A stretch of 64,000 nt of DNA from CAYZJR01 sp964503045 (lineage in GTDB: Bacteria; Cyanobacteriota; Vampirovibrionia; Obscuribacterales; Obscuribacteraceae), in the NCBI GenBank assembly GCA_964503045.1, contig CAZCZI010000012.1, positions 77,965-141,964 on the forward strand, given 5' to 3'. Shown piece after piece: positions 35,188 to 44,974 of the stretch; within the stretch, counting starts at the first letter, position 1, and every line of letters begins with the position of its first letter. A program made the position numbers and the translations under genes. Under the pieces are notes generated by a model. The model saw only the letters and a list, made by a program, of their open reading frames with translations, was not told where the DNA came from and made no database searches.

Positions 35188-36399
35188 TTATGCTTTGTCT
35201 CTAAAGATACCGAACGAGGAAGTAAAGCCGTGCAAGAATGTGCTGCCGCCAACCGGGCCTATCTCGCCATTGCAAAAGAAACCGCCCAAAGGGACCTCAC
35301 CGAGATACTCCTGAAAGCAGTCGCTATCGTGATTGACAGAACCATAGAGATGCTGCCCGCGCCCCGTGCAGGAAAATAAGATGGCTCCTGAAGCCTTTTG
35401 AGAGCCTTTGGCGTGTTCGTCGGAATATCGCTTGAGCATAAAGCGCAGATCGTCATCGGAAGTCGCAGCATCTCTTAGGTGAAACTGCACCGTACGCTCC
35501 TTTCGCAACATCTCTCCAATAACCAAAGCGCCTGAAGTCGGCTCTATGCCAACGATATTGCGAATTAGAAAATCTCCCTGCCCTGGATGATCCTTAAACT
35601 CATCCATGGCAACACCCATGAAAATAGCCGTTCTTGCAAGATCTTGGTCGCGTGGCGAAAGATCTTCGATTACCTCCTTCAAGACGTGCACGGCCGGCTT
35701 CCCATCTAACTCGAACAGAATGTTCTTATGGCATTTTGTGACCCTGAGCGGTTTTGCAATCGGACGACACCCCTGGGCCACTATAGAGTCGACGACTATG
35801 TTTCCGGAGACGGCAACACCAACCAGTCCGGTCCGGTGCACGCTTTTGTCTCTGAAAAGAGCATGGCTGCCGATTCGGGTTCCGCCGGATGCTAGTCCGC
35901 CAATCTTTACGGCTTTGGAAAAGGCGTAGTCAAGCCCATCTACGAAAACGTCAATGCGAAAAGAAAAGGGATCGGGCAGAAGCAAGAAGTCGGGCTCATC
36001 ATGAGAGGCGACACCGACAAGATCTTCCCAAAAGTGCGGTGGATCATCGAGATCCGGCAGCTCATCATCTTCAATGTGAAACGATTTGACCTGTACGCCG
36101 GGCATCAAAGCGCCGGTAAAAGAGATGGCTCGCTCCTGCTCTACTTCTTTGCCGCCGCCAATCAGTCCAAGGGCTGAACATCCAATTAACGCTTTCGGCT
36201 TCAAATGTTTGTGAATGAGCTCAGGAACCCGCTCATAAACCGATTGAAAGTGCGGAGAAACAAAGGCAATCAGGAGGTCCGGGCTGTCAGTTCCCAGCTT
36301 TTCCTTGAGTCCGGCGGCGCAGCTTTCAATAAAATCGGTACCGTCTCCTTCTTTTGGTTCTTTGAGTTCAGGACCCGACAGTACGGATGCCCACTTCAT
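35188..36399 (-). CDS. FIST domain signal-sensing protein
   Basis: A 403-residue soluble protein with FIST_N (DLLIAFVSPHFQSVYERVPE, ALIGCSALGLIGGGKEVE) and FIST_C (GALVIGEMLRKERTVQFHLR, ILFSCTGRGQHLYG, and the end EVPLGGFFCNGEIGPVGGST). FIST domains are thought to bind small ligands such as amino acids and often feed two-component or cyclic-di-GMP signalling. ATG 36399 is chosen because a strong GGGGAGAGG precedes it; upstream in-frame codons at 36444 look unconserved. No kinase lies next to it. Confidence 0.88.
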   Translation of the reverse strand: MKWASVLSGPELKEPKEGDGTDFIESCAAGLKEKLGTDSPDLLIAFVSPHFQSVYERVPELIHKHLKPKALIGCSALGLIGGGKEVEQERAISFTGALMPGVQVKSFHIEDDELPDLDDPPHFWEDLVGVASHDEPDFLLLPDPFSFRIDVFVDGLDYAFSKAVKIGGLASGGTRIGSHALFRDKSVHRTGLVGVAVSGNIVVDSIVAQGCRPIAKPLRVTKCHKNILFELDGKPAVHVLKEVIEDLSPRDQDLARTAIFMGVAMDEFKDHPGQGDFLIRNIVGIEPTSGALVIGEMLRKERTVQFHLRDAATSDDDLRFMLKRYSDEHAKGSQKASGAILFSCTGRGQHLYGSVNHDSDCFQEYLGEVPLGGFFCNGEIGPVGGSTFLHGFTSSFGIFRDKA

Positions 36400-36559
36400 G
36401 CCCCTCTCCCCGAAACTTCCAGCGGTTTCCATGCATTTACCCAATCGAGATCACAAAAGACACAAAGGACATTGTATGGAACAACCTTGCCTTTTCGCCT
36501 CAGTTTTAACCCCAAGTTTTGCTTTCGGATTTAACAATCATCGTTTTTCTGGAGTCAGA

Positions 36560-38311
36560 CTAGCTCTCAGACTCCAGGGCCGGTTCTTCTCGAGGTTCTT
36601 CTCGAGGTTCTTCTCGAGATTTTTCGGGGTGTACATCGATTACATCGGAGGACTCCATTGCTTCAATCGCCGGAATCGTCGAGCCCGCAGCCGAGCCGGA
36701 TGCAACCTGCGAAATGATCAGATGCGACAGAGCCGGGCGTTCGACGGTTCGCTGCGAGTGTTCGGCATCGGCTCTAAGCAAGATATCAAGCTCGCTATCG
36801 ATTTCAATTGAGAGTTGATGCACAGACTCTTGGGTTAAGGATCCATCTTTTATTAGGTGCGCAAGGTGATCCTTGCGTTTGCGAAGAAGTTGAATTCTTG
36901 CCTGCCTGTCTTGCAGTTCGTCCAACGAATGGTCTGATAAACCCAATCCCTCGACTTCGTTGTGAAGGCTGTCCATCTCTTTCTCCAACTGCGCCTTCCA
37001 ACTTGCAAAACCGGTAAGAGAAATTCTGCCTTCCTCCTTTAGGTTGTACAACTCAGCTAGTTCAGCCTTGTATGCCGATATTAGTCCTTTACACTCTTGA
37101 TACCTCTTCAGCTCCTTGCGTTTCGGCACCATTTGCAAAACTCTGATCAGAGGCTCAAGTGTTAACCCAGGCACAAGAAGAGTGAACAAAACAACCCCGA
37201 AGCTCAAGTTAATCAGCATCTCGCGATCTTGAAAGTTGAGAGGAAGGCTTAGAGCTAGAGCCATTACCAAGGCTCCTCTCAACCCACCCCAAAACAACAG
37301 ATGCCTCCACTTATCAGGGATTGGAAGTCTCTCCGTAGAAACAAAAGGACAAATGCCATAGACAACCAGTAATCGCGCAACTACAACCGCCAACACCCCC
37401 AGCAAGATAATTTGCCAGTTCTTCGTCAGAATCGGCACCTGCACTTCAAGACCAATCAAAAGAAACAGGAGCGAGTTACCGAGGAAGGCGGCATACTCCC
37501 AGAAGGAGTTGACTGCAAGTCTTGTAGTGGCCGACATCCCGGTTCGGCTGCCGTAGTTGCCCAAAACCACGCCCGCTGCTACCACCGCAATGACACTGGA
37601 AATCTTTAGTTGCTCAGCAAGAAGATAGGCACCATATGCGGTGACAGTCGTAAGTGTAATTTCAAGCAAGTGATCGTCGAACGCGCTGGTAATTCGCGAG
37701 GCAAAGTATCCGATGAGGATGCCGAGAATGGCACCGCCCAAGACGACGACGAAGAACGTTCCGGCCGTGTTGGCGAAGTTGAAAGAACCTCCGGCGATTG
37801 CGATGCCGAGAACCAATCGAAAAAGTACGACCGCCGTACCGTCGTTAAACAGACTCTCACCTTCTATGATCATGGTCAATCGTTTATCGATTCCCAAATG
37901 CTTAAACACGGCGATGACGGAAACAGGATCAGTAGCCGAGACCATCGCTCCGAAAATCAGTGCCGAACGCACGGCCATCCCGCCGCCGAAGTGCAGAATC
38001 GCCGCAACGCTAAACATGCAAACGATTACTCCTATGGTGGCTAGAGCCGTAATTGGCAGCCAGTCTCTGCGCAGCGCCTTGATGTCTAAGTTCCACGACG
38101 CTTCAAACAGCAACGCGGGCAAAAAGATGAGCAGTACCAGCTCTGGTGTCATATGCACCGGAGGAAGAATCTTGCACATGCCAATCACAAGACCGGCAAT
38201 CACCAAAGCAACCGCATACGGCACCGGAATCCATTTGATTACGACGGCAGTCGCCGAGGCAATCAGCAGGAGTGCAAGTAGCGTGTTGACGTAAACGATC
38301 GTTTCATGCAT
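36560..38311 (-). CDS. Na+/H+ antiporter, CPA1 family
   Basis: A 583-residue membrane transporter. About twelve helices fill residues 5-400, with the CPA1 signatures FGAMVSATDPVSVIAVFKHL and IEGESLFNDGTAVVLFRLVL containing the ion-binding Asp, and LFWGGLRGALVMALALSLPL. A cytoplasmic tail of about 180 residues with coiled-coil-like helices (LEKEMDSLHNEVEGL) follows and ends in a threefold EEPR repeat, made by a 12-bp tandem repeat near 36590-36622. It exchanges Na+ or K+ for protons for pH and salt control. Confidence 0.92.
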   Translation of the reverse strand: MHETIVYVNTLLALLLIASATAVVIKWIPVPYAVALVIAGLVIGMCKILPPVHMTPELVLLIFLPALLFEASWNLDIKALRRDWLPITALATIGVIVCMFSVAAILHFGGGMAVRSALIFGAMVSATDPVSVIAVFKHLGIDKRLTMIIEGESLFNDGTAVVLFRLVLGIAIAGGSFNFANTAGTFFVVVLGGAILGILIGYFASRITSAFDDHLLEITLTTVTAYGAYLLAEQLKISSVIAVVAAGVVLGNYGSRTGMSATTRLAVNSFWEYAAFLGNSLLFLLIGLEVQVPILTKNWQIILLGVLAVVVARLLVVYGICPFVSTERLPIPDKWRHLLFWGGLRGALVMALALSLPLNFQDREMLINLSFGVVLFTLLVPGLTLEPLIRVLQMVPKRKELKRYQECKGLISAYKAELAELYNLKEEGRISLTGFASWKAQLEKEMDSLHNEVEGLGLSDHSLDELQDRQARIQLLRKRKDHLAHLIKDGSLTQESVHQLSIEIDSELDILLRADAEHSQRTVERPALSHLIISQVASGSAAGSTIPAIEAMESSDVIDVHPEKSREEPREEPREEPALESES

Positions 38312-38467
38312 GGACTAATTATCAGCCGATTCTCAAAGACATCGTATGCGAGCTTCCGGACGCCGTTCGATCTTAATACGAACATGCTTGAAACATTCCA
38401 CTTTCAGCGCGAAATTATCCAACGCACAACTATGCAAAGATACAATCCGGCAACACGTAAAAGTCGC

Positions 38468-39868
38468 TTAACCGGCGCCAGGTTCAGTCATCTTTGCTGG
38501 ATCAAGCAAACCTTTCAATTCGCTTTCAGTCAGCTTGGTCTTTTCACGAGCTACTTCGCGAATCGTTTTGCCTGACACGAATGCTTCATGGGAAATGGCA
38601 GCCGCTGCATCATAACCAATTGCCGGCACGAGCGCGGTGCAAAGCGCCAAGCCCTGCTCCACTATTTCCGGCCCGCGCTTGGTGGCGGTGATTCCATCGA
38701 CACAGCGCACTGCGAAATTGTCTGTTGCGTTTGCCAAAAGTTGTATAGATTGCAAAAGATTGTATGCAGCGACGGGCTGCATTACATTAAGTTCGAAATT
38801 ACCGGACTGCCCCGCAATCGTTATCGTAACGTCATTGCCGATCACCTGCGCGCAGACCATGCACAACGCTTCGGCTATTACCGGGTTGACTTTTCCCGGC
38901 ATAATCGAGCTTCCCGGTTGCACCTCGGGCAGCGCAATTTCTGCAAAGCCTGCTCTTGGTCCACAGCCAAGCCAGCGAACATCGTTGGCAATTTTAAGTA
39001 GGCTAACCGCAATTGCCTTGAGGCATGCCGAGGCTTCTACAACATCATCAAGAGTGCTTTGGGCCTGGAAATGATTCGTAGTTTCTTTGACTGTGACGCT
39101 CAAGATTTTTGAGACCTTCGCCAGAACCTTTCTGGCGAACTCAGGACGGGTGTTGATCCCGGTACCAACTGCGGTGCCGCCCAGAGCCACTTCACTCAGG
39201 TGTTCTTCAGCGTTATCCAGCCTGGCAAGCGCCCGTTCGATCTGACCGCTGTAGCCGAGAAACTCTTGCCCCAGCCGAATCGGAGTCGCATCCTGGAGAT
39301 GGGTTCTGCCTGTCTTGATGATCGGCATAAACTCTTGCGATTTGAGAAACAGGCTTTCATACAGTTTCTTCAGCGCCGGTCTAAGCTTCTCTTTGATCTC
39401 AATCAAGGCAGCAATGTGAATCGCGGTCGGAATTGCATCATTTGACGACATTCCGTGATTAACATGGTCATTTGGATGCACCAGCTTTCGATCGCCAAGC
39501 TTTCCTTGGAGAATCTCGATCGCTCTATTCGCGATGACCTCGTTGGCATTCATATTCGTGGAGGTACCGGAGCCGGTTTGAAAAATATCAACCACGAACT
39601 CCGAATCGAACTTTCCATCCGCCACTTCTTGGGCGGCTCGGGAAATTGCTTGCGCCACTTTGGAGTCGACATCGCCAAGTTCTCCATTGACCTGGGCAGC
39701 GCAGAGCTTGATTGTGGCAAGCGCTCGAATGAACGACCTGGAAAATCGAAGATCGCTTATCGGGAAGTTGAGAACCGCTCTTTGTGTGGTGGCACCGTAG
39801 TACGCACCCGATGGAACCTCCATCTCTCCCATCGAATCACGCTCGATTCTGGTAGCGGACTCTTTCAT
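38468..39868 (-). CDS. fumC: Fumarate hydratase, class II
   Basis: A 466-residue enzyme, practically the standard FumC length, that interconverts fumarate and (S)-malate without an iron-sulfur cluster. Visible are SGTSTNMNANEVIANRA, GRTHLQDATPIRLGQEF, the fumarase/aspartase signature GSSIMPGKVNPVIAEA, and the C-terminal KTIREVAREK. The sequence after the signature (GNDVTITIAGQSGNFELNV) matches fumarase rather than aspartase. ATG 39868 with AGGAAAG just upstream is chosen over an upstream ATG at 39889. Confidence 0.95.
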   Translation of the reverse strand: MKESATRIERDSMGEMEVPSGAYYGATTQRAVLNFPISDLRFSRSFIRALATIKLCAAQVNGELGDVDSKVAQAISRAAQEVADGKFDSEFVVDIFQTGSGTSTNMNANEVIANRAIEILQGKLGDRKLVHPNDHVNHGMSSNDAIPTAIHIAALIEIKEKLRPALKKLYESLFLKSQEFMPIIKTGRTHLQDATPIRLGQEFLGYSGQIERALARLDNAEEHLSEVALGGTAVGTGINTRPEFARKVLAKVSKILSVTVKETTNHFQAQSTLDDVVEASACLKAIAVSLLKIANDVRWLGCGPRAGFAEIALPEVQPGSSIMPGKVNPVIAEALCMVCAQVIGNDVTITIAGQSGNFELNVMQPVAAYNLLQSIQLLANATDNFAVRCVDGITATKRGPEIVEQGLALCTALVPAIGYDAAAAISHEAFVSGKTIREVAREKTKLTESELKGLLDPAKMTEPGAG

Positions 39869-40080
39869 AACTTTCCTCATCCTTGACAAGCTCGATGGCT
39901 TATCTACTTACCGGCTAACGTACTCCACGAGCCGTTTCGCCAAGAGATTATACTAACCCCACGTTAATGGTGCTTAACAAGCCATAAACCCACATAGGCT
40001 ACACTTTCGGGTTTGGCCCCACCCCCAATATCGCTAGCAATCGACTCTCAATCTCAAAGTCTCCAATCGAATTTCAGCAA

Positions 40081-41700
40081 ATGAATCAACTAGCTTCAAT
40101 CACAAAATCCGCAAATATTTCTCAGAGTTCTCCAAGCGCGCCGGCAGTGCCAGTGTTAGAAGGCGGATTAGCCTCATACCTTGAGATTCAGGCAAAGAGC
40201 CAACCCAACAAGACGGCGATTTTCTACAACGACGAAACCATCACCTTCGGCGACCTCTATTTAAGAACACTGGCAATCAAGCAACGGCTAAAAAATGCCG
40301 GTATCACATATGGTGACAGGTTGGGACTATTGTTTCCCAATCATCCGGACTTCGTTGCCGCCTTTTTTGCGGCAAGCAGCCTGGGAGCTACCGTCGTCCC
40401 CATCAATCCACTTCTCAAGTTCGAAGAGATAGCCCACATCCTCAGCGACTCACAAGCGAAGGGATTGGTGGTGCATGAGTCACATGTTCCGGAAGTTTTG
40501 TCAGCATTGCCTTTAGTGGCAGGACTGGAGCACCTGTTTATTTTCGCTTATGAGACCACGAAAAAACCAGATGTTCCGCTAACGGTTCATATGCTCACTC
40601 CTTCGCTCAAAGCACTTACGGCAGAAACCGCCGCCGGTGAAACCCTGCTTTGTCCCTCCATCAAACCGCATGAAGATCTGGCAGTTTTGGTCTACACATC
40701 AGGCACAACCGGTAAACCCAAAGGCGCCATGCTGACGCACAATAATTTGTACGCGAGCGTCAGATCAGCCGGCGCTGCCTTGCCGTTTTACAGCTCGGAC
40801 AGACTGCTTGCCGTCTTGCCCCTTTGTCACATATATGGATTGAGCGTAGTTATGCTCGGCGTCTTCTCTCAAGGTGCATCGCTGGTGATTCTCAAGTGTT
40901 TCGAAGCAAAACTTGTGATAGAGACGATCGAAAAACATAAAGTCACTGTTTTTCCGGCCGTTCCCACCATGTATCAATTCCTTTTGATGGAACAGGAGAA
41001 ACATAAGGCAGATCTTTCATCTTTGCGCATCTGTCTGTGCGGAGGCGCTCCCATGCCTGTAGAGTTGCTTGAACAATTCCAAAAGGACATCGGCGTCGAA
41101 GTAATTGAAGGCTACGGCTTGACCGAGGTCTCTTGCGCAGCAACGATGAATCCGCAAGACGGGGTCAAGAAAATCGGCTCAGTAGGGCTTCCCATCAAAG
41201 AAGTGGCGATCGCCATTTTCAACGATGACCTAGAGCTTCTGCCACCTGGTGAAATCGGTGAAGTTGCCATCAAAGGTCCAAACGTCATGATGGGCTATTA
41301 CCGCAAACTAGAAGCATCGGATGAGGTGCTGAAGGGCGAGTGGTTCCTTACTGGCGATCTCGGCTATGTAGACAGCGACGGATATCTCTACATTGCCGGA
41401 CGCAAGAAAGAACTCATCATTCGCGGCGGTCAAAACATCTACCCTCGCGAAATCGAACAAGTTCTGCTTCGAATGGCAGGCGTTGCTGATGCGGCAGTCT
41501 TGGGCGTTCCCGATAAATTCATGGGAGAACGGGTCAAAGCCGTAATAGTTCGCAAGCCGGAAGCGGCACTCACCGAAGAAGAAGTAAAGACATACTGCCT
41601 AGAGCATCTGGCGGAGTACAAAGTGCCTCGCTTGGTGGAGTTTAGAGAATCATTGCCGAAAAACTCGACAGGTAAAGTACTCAAGCGAACCCTTGTATAA
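40081..41700 (+). CDS. Long-chain fatty-acid--CoA ligase (AMP-forming)
   Basis: A 539-residue ANL-superfamily enzyme. It activates a carboxylic acid with ATP and loads it on CoA. Motifs are LVYTSGTTGKPKGAMLTHNN (P-loop), VIEGYGLTEVSCAATMNPQD (A5), WFLTGDLGYVDSDGYLYIAG (A7), and the C-terminal lysine in LPKNSTGKVLKRTLV. The first 35 residues are Ser/Ala-rich and unconserved. FadD-like or a broader medium-chain or aryl acyl-CoA ligase is equally possible; the chain length cannot be judged. Confidence 0.88.
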   Translation: MNQLASITKSANISQSSPSAPAVPVLEGGLASYLEIQAKSQPNKTAIFYNDETITFGDLYLRTLAIKQRLKNAGITYGDRLGLLFPNHPDFVAAFFAASSLGATVVPINPLLKFEEIAHILSDSQAKGLVVHESHVPEVLSALPLVAGLEHLFIFAYETTKKPDVPLTVHMLTPSLKALTAETAAGETLLCPSIKPHEDLAVLVYTSGTTGKPKGAMLTHNNLYASVRSAGAALPFYSSDRLLAVLPLCHIYGLSVVMLGVFSQGASLVILKCFEAKLVIETIEKHKVTVFPAVPTMYQFLLMEQEKHKADLSSLRICLCGGAPMPVELLEQFQKDIGVEVIEGYGLTEVSCAATMNPQDGVKKIGSVGLPIKEVAIAIFNDDLELLPPGEIGEVAIKGPNVMMGYYRKLEASDEVLKGEWFLTGDLGYVDSDGYLYIAGRKKELIIRGGQNIYPREIEQVLLRMAGVADAAVLGVPDKFMGERVKAVIVRKPEAALTEEEVKTYCLEHLAEYKVPRLVEFRESLPKNSTGKVLKRTLV

Positions 41701-41736
41701 AGCAGTTTCGTTTATTGGGGCTGCTCCACTATATCT

Positions 41737-41745
41737 TGGTACAAT
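41737..41745 (+). promoter_or_regulatory. Candidate extended -10 promoter
   Basis: TGGTACAAT is an extended -10-like box, 57 bases before the response-regulator start. No convincing -35 with normal spacing is seen. Confidence 0.3.
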
Positions 41746-41802
41746 TCAAAATAACTGTTAGCGCGAGTCAAACGCGTACGGGTTTAGGGGCAGGTTGGCA
41801 GC

Positions 41803-42459
41803 ATGTCCTCCATTGACATCCTTATCGCCGAAGATCATGAGATAACGAGGGTCGGACTTCGCCTCACGTTAGAGCATATTGAAGGCTTCACCGTTGTCGG
41901 TGAGGCCTCGGACGGCAAAAGCGCCGTTGAAAAAGTAAGCCAACTGAAACCGCATGTCGTTCTCATGGATATCGGCTTGCCGCTTCTTGACGGCATCGAC
42001 GCAACATGCAAAATCAAGGAGACGACACCTTCCACTAAAGTGATCATGCTTACTTCGCACGACAATGACCGCGATATTTTTGCGGCTCTGGGCGCAGGAG
42101 CCGACGGATATTGCCTGAAAGAGGTATCTGAATCACAGCTGGTCATGGCTATAAGAGCTGTCGCAGACGGTGTTGCCTGGCTCGATCCCGGCGTTGCAAG
42201 CAGAGTCTTGCGCGCTTGTGCAAAAGTCACACCACATCCCGATGAACAGCGAATGGTTACAATCGCAGCCCCACTCTCACAACGAGAGATCGACGTACTG
42301 AGACTCGTGGTAGAAGGATTGAGCAACCAGGAAATTGCAGACAGGCTCGTTTTGAGCGTCGAAACAATCAAGACGCACATGCGCCACATCATGGAGAAAC
42401 TGACCGTATCTGATCGCACGCAAGCTGCCGTGAAAGCCATGCGTGAAGGTCTTATCTAG
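41803..42459 (+). CDS. NarL/FixJ-type response regulator
   Basis: A 218-residue two-component regulator. The receiver domain (1-120) has the acidic pair in IAEDHEITRVG, the phospho-acceptor Asp56 in VVLMDIGLPLLDG, the Thr/Ser in VIMLTSHDND and the Lys in YCLKEVS. The C-terminal LuxR-type helix-turn-helix is LSQREIDVLRLVVEGLSNQE and IADRLVLSVETIKTHMRHIM. There is no adjacent kinase gene, so the partner lies elsewhere. Targets are unknown. Confidence 0.93.
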   Translation: MSSIDILIAEDHEITRVGLRLTLEHIEGFTVVGEASDGKSAVEKVSQLKPHVVLMDIGLPLLDGIDATCKIKETTPSTKVIMLTSHDNDRDIFAALGAGADGYCLKEVSESQLVMAIRAVADGVAWLDPGVASRVLRACAKVTPHPDEQRMVTIAAPLSQREIDVLRLVVEGLSNQEIADRLVLSVETIKTHMRHIMEKLTVSDRTQAAVKAMREGLI

Positions 42460-42488
42460 TCGCAGATAAATTTTTCGTCGTAACCAGG

Positions 42489-44777
42489 TTATTTGTCTGT
42501 GACCAGTTCAACTGGTAGCAGTCGACCGTCATATGCAAATTGAAATTTCCTGTCAGGCGCATTGAAGCCGATGTGAACAGCAGTCACAGTGCTCTTTCCA
42601 TTCTCCATCTGCAAGAGCCACTCATTAAACGAGCCACGTTCGTACTCCAGAGTATCGCCATCGTCTTCAAAATAAAATCCGGCAGATCGCTCGCCGAAAC
42701 ACATAAACGTGACCGGCGCGTAGTCAAAGTCATCGGTGCTTTGCACGATATCGCATAAAGGAATGATCGCCCCATCACGAACGAAGGCGGGAATATCGCC
42801 TAGCTCAAACGTAATGTGATAAAGCCTTCCTCCTTCAAGGGCCGGACCGCCCTCAAACGGGTGCCAGAGCCCTTTTGGCAAATACACCGTGCGTGTTTTG
42901 CATCCACGATCCAAAATCGGCGCCACCAAGATATCATGACCAAATAGAAACTCGTCGCTGACATTTCGGCAATGAGGATCGTCCGGATAATCCCAGAAGA
43001 GAGTCCGCATCAAAGGAGCACCGGATCTTACATTTTCGTAGAACAAAGTCTGGATATAAGGAAGCAGCCGATAACGCCACTCAATTAGACGCCTGCACTG
43101 GTCTTCCACTGCTGGTCCAAATGCCCAGGGCTCTTGCGAATAGCCCATCTTTTCGCAATGGTTGCGAAAGAATGGATAGAAGATTCCAACTGCATACCAG
43201 CGCACCAAAAGTTCTGGTGAAGAGTGATTTTTGAATCCGCCAATATCCACGCCACAAAAGGGAACGCCACTGAGCCCCATGTTAAGCAACATCGGCACAC
43301 TGAGTTTGAGATGTTCCCACCATGAATAGTTGTCGCCAAGCCATACGGCTGCAAACCGCTGAATACCGGCATATCCGGACCTCGTCAAAACAAAAGGTCG
43401 CTTGTCCGGATTGAGCGCCATTAGACCATCATATGTCGCCCGGCTCATGCAATGACCATACACGTTGCGCAGTTCAAAGTGGCCGACATTGCCTTCAGGC
43501 AAGCTATGAACAAAGAGTTGATTATCGTCAGGCGGCAACTCGGTTGCCTCCACCGGCAGTGGCACTTGCTGTCCAAAGAGTGCCGGTTCATTCATGTCGT
43601 TCCAGATGCCGCTTACCCCATTTTCAGTGTAAAAGCCATGCTGAGCCGCCCACCACAAGCGAACATCCTCTCTCAAGAAATCCGGCAATGCCGACGGACC
43701 AGGCCAAACTCTCCCCAAGAAAAGTTTGCCGTCTTGCCGCTTGCAAAAGTAGCCATGCTTCTTTCCGTCATTGAAGACAAAGTACTTCGGATCTTTCTTC
43801 ACACCAGGATCAACGATGGTTACTACTCGAAAATTGTTCTTCCTAAGCTCTTCAATCGTCTCCTTGAACTGACCAAAGCGCTCTGAAGACGCCGTGAAGA
43901 CGCGGTAATCGTCCATATAATCAATGTCGAGAACTATGGTGTCACAAGGAATATTGCGCTTGCGATACTGTCGTGCAATATCCATGACTGTCTCTTGGTT
44001 TGGATAGCTCCAACGCGATTGATGATGTCCCAACGACCACAACGGCGGCAGCTTGCCTCTTCCGGTAATAGACGTATAGGCCGCCAACAAATCCGGAAGA
44101 TTCGACGGACCAAATGCGTAAAGCTGAAATCCCCTGCGAGACAAAAGTTGAATACCTGCAAGGCACTCCAGTTCTTCATCCAGAAACCACTTCTGGCGCG
44201 CCGGCGAATCCAAAAACAAACCCCAAAATTTGTCTTCATTAGAGATGATGAGCATTGGAATCGACTTGTACATCGATGCCATCGACGCGATATGCAAGTC
44301 ATCATCGGTGTTGAACAGTGTATGAACCGCACCTCTCAAATTGAGTGCTGACAACCGCTCTCCCAATGCATGGCAAGTTGCCTCAAACGGTAGCTCGAAA
44401 GAGAAGTCCCAGCGACTCTCTTGCGATTGCTGCCACTCCAAATTGAACGGCAGCGCTATTGAATCGTCTTGTTTCCATTCAATCGCCTGCAAGCGAAATG
44501 GATCAGAAAACCACTGTTCGTCGCCTTCTTGCTCTTCGCGCGCTTCATCTCCTTCACCAAATTGCTCAGTCTCAATCACAGCAAAAGAACTCGGACAAGC
44601 CTTCTTTCCTTCAGGCCACACGCTCAATCGAACGACGTCAACGCCTTCGATCTGCGCGAAATGATTGACGCTTCCGCCGCGAAATATATTCGCTTCGCGC
44701 TCAGACCGGCGCGGACGGTACACTGGTGCATTTCGAGCCTCAGTCCAATTCTCCGGGTCCGATGTTTTGATTGTCAC
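42489..44777 (-). CDS. GH31 alpha-glucosidase
   Basis: A 762-residue glycoside hydrolase of family 31. The N-terminal beta-sandwich is followed by the barrel, with SLGHHQSRWSYPNQETVMDI, TIVLDIDYMDDYRVFT, the catalytic nucleophile region SGIWNDMNEPALFG (near residue 390), and the acid/base region AVWLGDNYSWWEHLKLS. PFCGVDIGGFKNHSSPELLV follows. Members cleave alpha-glucosyl bonds of maltose or glycogen fragments; no signal peptide is present, so it acts in the cytoplasm. GTG 44777 follows GGAGGGCAGG. A copy of the palindromic repeat with a promoter-like layout lies about 70-107 bases upstream. Confidence 0.93.
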   Translation of the reverse strand: MTIKTSDPENWTEARNAPVYRPRRSEREANIFRGGSVNHFAQIEGVDVVRLSVWPEGKKACPSSFAVIETEQFGEGDEAREEQEGDEQWFSDPFRLQAIEWKQDDSIALPFNLEWQQSQESRWDFSFELPFEATCHALGERLSALNLRGAVHTLFNTDDDLHIASMASMYKSIPMLIISNEDKFWGLFLDSPARQKWFLDEELECLAGIQLLSRRGFQLYAFGPSNLPDLLAAYTSITGRGKLPPLWSLGHHQSRWSYPNQETVMDIARQYRKRNIPCDTIVLDIDYMDDYRVFTASSERFGQFKETIEELRKNNFRVVTIVDPGVKKDPKYFVFNDGKKHGYFCKRQDGKLFLGRVWPGPSALPDFLREDVRLWWAAQHGFYTENGVSGIWNDMNEPALFGQQVPLPVEATELPPDDNQLFVHSLPEGNVGHFELRNVYGHCMSRATYDGLMALNPDKRPFVLTRSGYAGIQRFAAVWLGDNYSWWEHLKLSVPMLLNMGLSGVPFCGVDIGGFKNHSSPELLVRWYAVGIFYPFFRNHCEKMGYSQEPWAFGPAVEDQCRRLIEWRYRLLPYIQTLFYENVRSGAPLMRTLFWDYPDDPHCRNVSDEFLFGHDILVAPILDRGCKTRTVYLPKGLWHPFEGGPALEGGRLYHITFELGDIPAFVRDGAIIPLCDIVQSTDDFDYAPVTFMCFGERSAGFYFEDDGDTLEYERGSFNEWLLQMENGKSTVTAVHIGFNAPDRKFQFAYDGRLLPVELVTDK

Positions 44778-44846
44778 CCTGCCCTCCGGTCATATCACCT
44801 GACTACACCCGCGCCTAAGGCAATAAATATAACCGGTGGAGCCTCA

Positions 44847-44884
44847 CCTTAGTTATACGATGCTTGAGCGATATCGCTGAAGTT
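44847..44884 (-). promoter_or_regulatory. Palindromic repeat copy 4: candidate promoter/operator of the GH31 gene
   Basis: Read leftwards, the core palindrome AGCGATATCGCT (plus-strand positions 44867-44878) is followed by CAAGCATCGTATAAC. The -10-like TATAAC points at the GH31 gene. In this copy the -35 position reads TTCAGC instead of TTGAGC. It matches copy 2 at 36 of 38 bases. Confidence 0.5.
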
Positions 44885-44921
44885 TGAAAACGCCACTAGC
44901 CGCCCGTTTCACAAAACGAAG

Positions 44922-44945
44922 AAAGGACCGGATGATCGGTCCTTT
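44922..44945 (-). terminator. Rho-independent terminator-like hairpin
   Basis: A perfect 9-bp stem AAAGGACCG / CGGTCCTTT with a 6-base loop lies 30 bases after the end of the leftward thioredoxin-TPR gene. The downstream T content on that strand is moderate (CTTCGTTTTG). Confidence 0.75.
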
Positions 44946-44974
44946 CAAAGATTGGAAATACGCGGTTACTTCAA

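Noticed and set aside
38468..39868. Aspartate ammonia-lyase instead of fumarase
   Set aside because: The sequence following the signature and the length match class II fumarase more closely.
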